Source: Otatea glauca
Taxonomy: Eukaryota > Streptophyta > Magnoliopsida > Poales > Poaceae
Reading direction: 5' to 3'
Length of the DNA: 64,000 nucleotides
Assembly: GCA_036346275.1 (NCBI GenBank)
Contig: CM070721.1
Location: 9,064,452-9,128,451, forward strand
The notes below the pieces were generated by a model. That model was not told the origin of the DNA. It was given only the letters and a program-made list of their open reading frames with translations, and searched no databases. This document shows, in pieces, positions 56,539 to 64,000 of this stretch (positions are counted from its first letter, which is position 1; every line of letters begins with the position of its first letter). A program made the position numbers and the translations under genes.

Positions 56539-58350
56539 GCTAAAGACGATTGAGATCGTTTGTCTGCATCAATATACATTGCATTGAATTCGACCGATAT
56601 CACACAATTAAATCTACAACAAGCCCTATGTAAGTTTGATCTATTATTTCTCATGTTCTGTTCATCAAACAACAAAACAGAAACAGAAAAAAGGGTAAGA
56701 GCCGCGGCTGATGTTGCCATCTTTGACCGTCTCGCCGCGCCGCGAGACCACGGATGCTATCGCTACCGACCATGATGCCCCGAAGGCACTGCACCATGTG
56801 TCCGTGGCCGATCTCGTCGCTCGGCCGTCGTGCCCCGAAGGTGCCACCGGCCGCGCTACCGATGCTGCATGCGCTGCGCGTACAGCGACTCACACCCGAC
56901 ACGTTCGGCCGAATCACTTATGCCACGGGCACCGCCCGCACTGCGAATCCCCGTCGCCAGGTCGTCGGGCGCACCCGCGTCGCCCGCATCACCGGCGGTC
57001 CTGGCACCACCTCTCATCGCGCCTGAAGATCACGTAAGGCGCTGGAACCACCGCCGTTATTTGGCCCGAAACACGAGTCGCCGAATGACTGCGTCGCAGC
57101 TCTTGACGCGTGCGCCACGCTGCTGATACCGGCCCTACAATCCCATGGCCTCCATACTCTGGCTTGTCGCCCATGGGCATGCGGCCGCTCGCCGCAAGGA
57201 TCGCCGACGCTTGCGCCCGAAGCGCGCGCAGACGCGCCTGAGCTTGTGTCGCGCCCACCGCATGCCTTGCTAGGAGTTTTCACCTGCACGCCGAGCCGCT
57301 CATGTGGACTGCCGTCGGAAGCTCGGTCACCCGCACCACGCCTATTACACCAAACCGTGGGAGCTCGGCCCCATCCCGCATTCTCCATGCGCCGCCACAC
57401 GCGCTGCCCGACATGCGCCGCCACATGCGAGCATTCCCCTGGCGGCTAGGGTTTCTTTAAATCCTAGCCGTCCTTTCTGTTGGGCCATAGTGGGCCACTA
57501 TGGACCGAGGATCCCATTGACTTTTTGGGCCCACTCGGTAATTCCGAAAAAAGAGAAAAAACACATAAAAGAAAAGATTTACATTTAACCCCTTGAAATT
57601 TTATGTAATTTCAGAAAATAGTTAATAAATTCTGAAAATTTATGATAAATCCTAGAAATTAGATTTTCTAAGTATATGGACATCTGTAATTTTGTTGAAC
57701 CTTGATATTAGCACATATTGGAAGTTCCATACACCGGTTTATTTTTCTAGCATTATGCCATGTTTAATATGTCTTGAAATTTAATTTTTGTCATTAAGTA
57801 ATTCTAAAAATTGCTTAATCATTAAATAGTGAAAAATGTTAGAAAATTCTGGAAGATTGTATCTCTGAATTTATTTTTCTTAGCATTATTTCATGTTTAT
57901 ATGTGCTGAACATTAATTGTTTTTGTTATTCAGTAATCTGAAAATTGCTTGATAATTAACATAAAATTATGAAAAATGCTCAAAAATTTTGATATAGCAC
58001 ATTGGAAGCTCCATATCTATGGATTTAATTTCTTGGCATTATTCCATGTTTAATATGTACTGAAATTGTTTTTCTATTACGTGGTAATTCTGAAAATTGC
58101 TTGATAATTAATCGAAGATTATAATAAATGCCAAGGAAATTCTGGGAACTTTTTAGATAATTATCTACTGAATAGATATAGACCAAGCTTTATTAAATAA
58201 AGAGTGAGCATGCAATATTGATTTTACCAGCAGTAAAAGTCATTTTTGTATAAATAGGAATAGGATATGTCAAACATCGCATAGAGGGAATTTATCGAGC
58301 TTATCCTGAATGGCAGCAATTATCTCACCTTGGTAATGGATACCAAGACT
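56539..58350. other. Copia leader with GC-rich insert-like block
   Basis: The stretch 56700-57460 is markedly GC-rich, with open frames on both strands but no domain. The stretch 57580-58240 is AT-rich with three diverged copies of a motif around TTCTAGCATTATGCCATGTT (near 57745, 57875 and 58030). The sharp composition change suggests the GC block may be foreign to the element, though a captured sequence was not recognised. Confidence 0.35.
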
Positions 58351-58359
58351 AATCTGACA

Positions 58360-59125
58360 ACTCAATCTTTTAGAACACCTCTACTCTTCTCGAAGCCGCC
58401 ACGTGTGCATCTCTGCATTTCCTGAGGCACCACTTTCATACGAACCTGAAGACCGAATATTTGATGGAAGAGAACTAGCTGGTACTTTTGGGTTCCCTAA
58501 AGGAAAAATATAACCAGCAAAGATCTATCCTATTGCCAGAAGCACATCGCGAGTGGATCCTCTTACGCTTTCAAGATTTTAAAGACTGTGCAACATATAA
58601 ATATGTCATGCACAAGCTTGTCGCTAAACTAATATTCTATAACCAGAAAGTTATTGATGTTGAAATTATCGACAAGACATTGTGCACCTTCTACCCCAAA
58701 CATGATTATACTGTAGCAACAGTATTGTTATGCCAAGTACCAGAAGTACTCTGAGCTTATATGTATTTTGTTGGCAGTAGAAAAACATAATGAACTCATA
58801 GTGAAGAATTATCATGCACTTCCTAATGGAAGTCATATAATGTCTGAAGCACACGCAAATGCTCAGTGGGCTAATAGTCGAGGCCGCGTAAAAGGCCAAA
58901 ATGACATAAAGGGAATAAATGGAAGAATGACATATAAGGTAAATGGAAGAGTAAAGCCATAGTGGAAAAGTAAAGGTAAAAGAGTCAAGGGGCTTCTAGA
59001 AGCAAGATTCAGCTAAATAACGTTGCAAACCCTGAACAACCCTATTTTAGATATGAATGCACCAGTCATTGGTCGTGCAACTATCACATTCCAAAGCATA
59101 TGATAGACCTTTACATAAAATCCAC
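58360..59125 (+). pseudogene. copia gag relic
   Basis: The capsid-type protein of copia elements (UBN2/gag family). The frame from 58488 reads LKEKYNQQRSILLPEAHREW, then a LRFQDFKDCATY segment, followed in another frame by SELICILLAVEKHNELIVKN near 58753-58812. A zinc-knuckle-like Cys/His segment (HWSCNYH) lies near 59069-59090. At least three frame changes and several stops are present. Confidence 0.7.
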
Positions 59126-59925
59126 TAGAAAATTCAAATAAGACCTAGGGAAATAATGTTGAATCATACTTTATCGTTCAACCTATTTGTTGACACGGAC
59201 GCTGAGAAGTGTGATGATATAGTTTTTGAAATTATTGAGTTCGAGGAGTTCCGTAAGGACACATACAACTCATATGAAGACCTGGATTAGTCTCCTAAGT
59301 ATTTCTTCACTTTGCTAAATCGATGTCACACATTCTTTATGAGTCTCCTTATCAGTTTAGAGCAAGTTCCTGAATGAACATTGGTCTACGCTCCTGTTGA
59401 GCAATTATCATTTAAAATTGAATAAATAGCTATTTCCCAGATATTTGATTAATTATGCTTTGTTTGTTCTATATTCTACAATTTGTTCATAATGCAACAA
59501 TTGTTTGATTGTTAAATCATACTTCTAAAATAGACTAAAGTATAATCCAATGGTGGAGGAGAAAATCTATCTAGAAGACAGTTGTACCACACTAAGTGAA
59601 TTGGAAATGTTATAACTAACTCCAGAAGTGACGCTCTCAAAGTTGGCACTGGAAGAATGCCCTATTATACCTTGAGTCTAGTCATACTCTTTTAAATTTT
59701 AAAGACATTAATCTAAATTGTTTCCATATAGAGACAGAGAATGAGGATGGTACAGAATACCTATTCATCACTAAGTTTAATGGGGTGTAATAAATGTGTG
59801 GTTGCAAAACTTCCTCCTCCTCCGGGTTATACTATGCATATATAAAACCTGAAGTTTGTATTGCGATGAAAACATAGAAATATTTAGGATCTAGCAAATT
59901 GACTCGGTTATCATGAGTTGAATAT
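59126..59925. other. Copia protease / pre-integrase region, badly decayed
   Basis: Lies between gag and integrase, where the protease should be. No protease active-site motif could be placed with confidence; stops occur in all frames. Confidence 0.35.
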
Positions 59926-60720
59926 GATGAGAAGAATAATTAATAATTTTGCTAGCCAAAAGCATAAAGACTTTTCTAGATCTGAAGATTTTTTATGCCC
60001 TGTTTATGCTAAAGGAAAGATCATTCTTAGATCTTCTTAAAGTTAGGGAAGAATCACTAAATTTCTGTAGAAAATTCAAGTAATATCTGTGGATCCATTC
60101 AGCCCTTGTCGGGCCCCTTCAGACACTTTATGGTACTCATAGATGCTTCTACTAGATAGTTCCACGTATGTCTCTTATCTACTAGGAGCCATGCTTCCGC
60201 CTAAATTAATTGCCCAAATTATTAAAGAGCCTCCTTTCCCGAAGAAAGGATCAAGTCTATTCGAATTAACAATGCTAGCGAGTTGACCTCAAAAGCATTT
60301 AATGATTATTATATGGCTCTAGGAATTAATGTAGAGCATTTTGTACCTCTTGCATAATAAAATGTAAAGTCATTAATTAAAAAGAATAAAATGTATTGCT
60401 TGGTCACTCTTGCATAATAGTATGCTACCCACCAGCTGTTGGGGCTATGCAGTGCTGCACGCTGTGATATTAATTCAACTTAGACCAATTGCATACCATG
60501 AAATTTCTATGGAAAAGAATCAAGTATTTCTCATCCACGAAAATTTGGCTCTGCCAATCTCTCTACCACAGCATACCACCATGGGATCTCATCAGAAGTT
60601 GATGATCTATGTAGGTGATGAATCTCCATCAATTATTAAACACCTAAAGCCTACGATAGGGGATATGTACATGGCTCAATACGCTGATCGTACTAAAGAT
60701 ATTTTTTGGCATTAGGGGGA
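59926..60720 (+). pseudogene. copia integrase relic
   Basis: The DNA-inserting enzyme. The core start (SIQPLSGPFRHFMVLIDAST) lies near 60096-60155 with the conserved Asp of the catalytic triad (in IDAS). The second part (SEFTSKAFNDYYMALGINVE) lies near 60278-60338. The frame 60410-60715 covers the core C-terminus (SCWGYAVLHAVIL, then YVGDESPSIIKHL), a motif typical of copia integrases. Stops near 60355 and 60407 disrupt it. Confidence 0.7.
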
Positions 60721-61440
60721 GATAAGTACCACAATAAAGAATAACGAGTTCTTAGATTCACACACTAATAAATCTGCAATAAATAAGCTAATAATCCGCT
60801 AAATACCTTCACTGATCATAAGGGAGTGAAAAGATCTCATATACCTGCAGTGTATGCACCTAAAAGAGTGAAATACCCCCGAAAGGATATTGAACCCACT
60901 CTTGACCCTCATGATAAAAAGAGGGAGATGCCTGCAGGTGCACGGGACTCAATTCCACGGAGACGTCTGCAGAAAGAGAGAACCAAACAAATGATAACAC
61001 TATCCGTGATAGTGGAAGAAGCTCAACATGATGTTGAGAAAATCCCTAAGTAAGCCATCCTACAAATGGTGACATCCCTGAAGTGATCCATCATGAAGGT
61101 GATAGTCTAAGTGTATATTTGCATGCGCACAATCTAACGCTGAGAAGTCAGAATACCTAGACTCCATCATTGTGGGAAATTACGAGGAGTTGGAAGAAAT
61201 TAATGAAGAGATATCCCTAAAATGATGCAGGAGAATTGTATAAAAGAAAGACTATAATTGTAGACAAATATTTTGCCTCTAAAATTGCTAAAAGCTGGAT
61301 CCAGAACCAAAGTCCATGGCATAGGACCAGAAGAGCTCAAATAGGGTCAAATAAAAAGAAGCAATTGAGATAGTACTCGCTTAATAAGAGGAAAGTTTTT
61401 TATCCCATTGATCAAACACTACATAAAGTGTTCCCTGTAG
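60721..61440 (+). other. Linker between copia integrase and reverse transcriptase
   Basis: The frame 60826-61053 (HIPAVYAPKRVKYPRKDIEP) corresponds to the variable basic linker of copia Pol. No enzyme domain was seen. Confidence 0.45.
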
Positions 61441-62360
61441 GATCAAAATAGGTTTTCATCTTGAAGAGAAATGAAAATAACCAGGTGGTGAGATATAAAG
61501 CGAGGCTTATAAGACAAGGGTTCACACAGAGACCTGATATCGATTATGATGAAACCTATTTTCTTGTAATGAGTGGAATAACATTCCAAAATTTAATATT
61601 AATGGCAGCAAGCTTAAATTTAACAATGCAGTTGATGGGTGTAGTGACTGCATATTTATATGGGTCATTTCATACGGATGTTTATATGAAAATCCCTGAA
61701 GGAGCTAAAATTTTAGATCCTAATAATCGCAACATATATAGCATCAAATTGCAGAGATCACTATACAGATTAAAATAGTCGGGGAAAATGTGGTACAACC
61801 GATTTAGTGAGTTTCTCCTGAAGAAGGGATATTCAAATAATGATGATTATCCCTGTGTGTTCATAAAGAAATTCCAGAATGGATTCTATATCATCTCAGT
61901 ATATGTCGATGATCTGAATATCATCGGAACAATAGAGAAATAAAGGAAGCAAGTTCTTACCTTACGAAGGAGTTTTGAGATGAAATATTGGGGTAAAATC
62001 AAATATTGCTTAGGCTTGGAGCTAGAGCATTTCCCAAAAAAAAATTTGTACACTTATTTACCTATACCAAAAAGATATTAGAAAGATTTAATATGATTAA
62101 ATCTAATCTTTTAAAGACCCCATGGTTGTAAGATCCTTTGAAGTGGATAAAAACCCTTTCAAATCTAGGATGGAGAATGAGGAAGTCTTAGGACCTGAAG
62201 TCCCATACTTAAGTGCAATCGGAGAACTTATGTATCTTGCGAATTGCACAAGGCATGATATTGCATTCGCAGTAAAATTGATACCAAGACACAGTGCAAC
62301 CCTAACTAGAAGACATTGGGCCAGTGTCAAGACTTTGCTCATATACCTCCGGTAATCAAG
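61441..62360 (+). pseudogene. copia reverse transcriptase relic
   Basis: An RVT_2-type domain. The frame at 61461 reads RYKARLIRQGFTQRPDIDYD, then GVVTAYLYGSF, where the first catalytic Asp has become Gly (61638-61640), and IPEGAKI. It meets a stop at 61776-61778 (after YRLK). Beyond, the Tyr-Val-Asp-Asp box is intact at 61912-61923 (SVYVDDLNIIGT). The end is open from 62122 (VPYLSAIGELMYLANCTRHD). The lost Asp and the stop mean it is dead. Confidence 0.78.
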
Positions 62361-62915
62361 ATCTTAGATTGTTTTTTCAAAAGGACCAAAACTTAACCAT
62401 GGTGGGATATATGGATGTTGGCTATTTATCTGATCCACACAGTGCTAAATCTAAGACTGGTTTTGTGTTTTTCTGAGGTGGTTCAGCTATTTCTTTGCGA
62501 TCTTTTAGCAGAACTTGGTGCTACTTCTACCAACCACTCAGAGATTATATCTTTATATGAGACCTCACGTGAGTGTGTTTAGCTGAGACATGTAATTAAC
62601 CATATCCTGAAGTCATGCGGTCCTAATACTGTCGATAGCCTCATAATCATCTATGAAGATAATGCTGCTTGTGTTGCATAAATGCAAATGGGTTATGTAA
62701 AGAGCAATATCACGAAGCATATTGTTTCTAAATTTTTCTATCCTCACAAACTCCAGAAGAGTGGTAAGTTAAAGATATTACAAACTAAGTCATGCGAAAA
62801 TCTAGCAGATTTGTTCACCAAGTCCTTGCCAAAATCTATTTTTCAAAGATGTATTAATGGCATTGGAATGAAACGACTTAGAGATTTGCAGTGTTCAAGG
62901 AGAGTAAATCCCTGA
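62361..62915 (+). pseudogene. copia RNase H relic and end of pol
   Basis: Starts near 62407 with Tyr-Leu-Ser-Asp-Pro-His and KSKTGFVF motifs typical of copia RNase H. After frame changes it continues in the frame 62682-62915 (VKSNITKHIVSKFFYPHKLQ, NLADLFTKSLP, IGMKRL), the characteristic C-terminus of copia Pol, with a stop at 62913-62915. Stops near 62475 and 62580 break it. Confidence 0.75.
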
Positions 62916-63158
62916 ACCATAACCCTTTTTGCATGATCCTGAAGATCATATTGTATATTCTGGATTATAAGTTGTGCTCTTTTTCTCTTAAGTGAATTTT
63001 TCTGAAGTTTCTCACATGAAGGTTTTTAATGAGGCAACTAGTATAACACGAAGTGCAAGTGCAATGTACTCTTTTCTCCATATCTTTTTTCCTAATGGGT
63101 TTTTGTTAGGAGTTTTTAGTGAGACATGTGTATTACGCGGTATTCACCTAAGGGGGAG
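62916..63158 (+). other. Copia 3' untranslated part and polypurine tract
   Basis: TAAGGGGGAG at 63149-63158 directly before the 3' LTR is the likely plus-strand primer. No gene was seen. Confidence 0.6.
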
Positions 63159-63374
63159 AGTTCAAGAATGGAAGGATTCTATCTATTTGTGGCGAATCCG
63201 AATATATCTCTAATTGGTTTAGCTATATATTGGGCACCCACTTGTACATAAAGATCAATCTAATAAAGTGAGATAATTACTTTTGCCCATACATTGTGTG
63301 CTCCTTGTCTTGTTCTTGTGATCCTGTTGATGTATCGTTGATTGATCAAGGGTGAATGACTACTTTTTACAACA
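63159..63374 (+). repeat. 3' LTR of the copia element
   Basis: Starts AGTTCAAGAATGGAAGG after the polypurine tract and ends TTTACAACA. It is clearly diverged from the 5' LTR, consistent with age. Confidence 0.75.
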
Positions 63375-64000
63375 ATTCTTACTCTTATGCCTGGGAGAAT
63401 ATGCGCACGACAACCCCTCCACGTCACTTTTTTTGCAAAACAGCCCTCCAAAAATTCCAAAATTGCGGACAGATCCTTCCATTAGTTTTTATGCAAAAAG
63501 ACACGTGATTCCGCAGATTCGCGAACAATCGGATCCTCCACTATTTTTTTTGGAAAAAGGACCCCATAGTTACGTAAATTCGCTAACGGCTCCTAGCCAA
63601 CCCATTTTTAAAAATCCCCTCGGGAAAACCCAAAATCAAGTCCTTCAATCGTTTTTTAGAAAAAAAAGATCTATGGTTCCACAGATTCGCAAACGGACCC
63701 TCCATCGGTTTTTTGCAAAAAGGACCCCATAGTTACGCAAATTCACCGATGGCCCCTAGCCAGCCTATTTTAAAAATCCCTCGGGAAAACCCAAAATCGC
63801 GAAAAAGTCCTTTCACCATTTTTTTGCAAAAAGGATCCCGTGGTTAAAAGGATCCCGTGGTTACGCAAACTCGTCGATGGCTCCTACACAGCACATTTTT
63901 TAAAGCCCCCTAGAAAACTAAAATTACATTTTGGTCCTTCTACCTTTTTTTTGCAAAAAGAACCCGTACCAAATTCCGTACGATGAGGCATCGCGCGCGA
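63375..64000. repeat. Degenerate tandem repeat at the right edge
   Basis: Diverged units start at runs of TTTTTTTGCAAAAAGGACCC type (near 63428, 63480, 63546, 63650, 63710, 63822, 63946), spaced about 50-165 bp, with shared words ACGCAAATTC and CTCGGGAAAACCCAAAATC. A 17-bp duplication AAAAGGATCCCGTGGTT lies near 63830-63863. The array runs off the window. Confidence 0.65.

Larger units (their letters stand above)
56304..63374 (+). mobile_element. Decayed Ty1-copia retrotransposon, ~7.1 kb
   Basis: Two similar short LTRs (56304-56518 and 63159-63374) flank gag and pol relics in the copia order: gag, integrase, reverse transcriptase, RNase H, all on the + strand. A polypurine tract precedes the 3' LTR. 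Target duplications are not convincing (ATCCC versus ATTCT). LTR divergence and many stops indicate an old insertion. Confidence 0.82.

Noticed and set aside
56754..57588. Series of 64-136 codon frames in the copia leader
   Set aside because: Overlapping on both strands in a GC-rich block; no recognisable domain.
56299..63379. Target duplication for the copia element
   Set aside because: The flanks ATCCC and ATTCT do not match and the LTR start is eroded, so no duplication can be claimed.

Overview
The window looks like a piece of a large, repeat-rich nuclear genome of a grass (Poaceae). The reasons are a CACTA element with En/Spm-type proteins, a Tat-lineage Gypsy retrotransposon with an antisense gene, a Ty1-copia element, several hAT elements, and a GC-rich single-exon gene with a TATA box about 60-80 bp upstream. 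The species cannot be named from sequence alone. No tRNA, rRNA, bacterial operon or CRISPR locus was seen. Almost every transposon protein is broken by stops and frameshifts.

Layout. 1-12.7 kb is CACTA (En/Spm) material. It holds a TNP2-type transposase relic (527-3720), a Ptta/En/Spm second protein (6849-8073) with an Ulp1-like C-terminal relic (8690-9796), and two arrays of about ten ~40-bp palindromes (4247-4654 and 12273-12702) resembling CACTA subterminal repeats. 12.7-18 kb is low-information intergenic DNA with small tandem duplications. 18.1-37.4 kb is a nested structure: a hAT transposase pseudogene is cut once by a complete 16.2-kb Gypsy element (18359-34514, target duplications AACAC/AACAT) and again by an 875-bp solo LTR of a related family in the opposite orientation (34713-35587, perfect GGCAT duplication).

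The Gypsy element carries gag and pol on the + strand (19441-25158), a convergent antisense gene (about 28931 to 25785, minus) of the 'putative gypsy type transposon' family, and an array of about 40 copies of a 53-bp minisatellite (29840-32440) before the 3' LTR.

39-56 kb is the most gene-like part. A 387-codon, intronless, alanine-rich multi-spanning membrane protein with four internal repeats occurs twice, at 39261-40424 and 51746-52909, within a diverged segmental duplication. The second copy is intact; the first has ACG in place of its start codon. The 3' part of the pair is far more alike than the 5' part, which suggests gene conversion. Between the copies lie a hAT deletion derivative (48027-49352) carrying a second hAT element inside it (48718-49336), both with 8-bp target duplications, and an AT-rich degenerate tandem repeat of about 165 bp. 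56.3-63.4 kb is a decayed Ty1-copia retrotransposon. The last 600 bp is a degenerate tandem repeat.

Most of the window is therefore transposons acting on each other. The only plausible host gene is the duplicated membrane-protein gene, whose function is not recognised.
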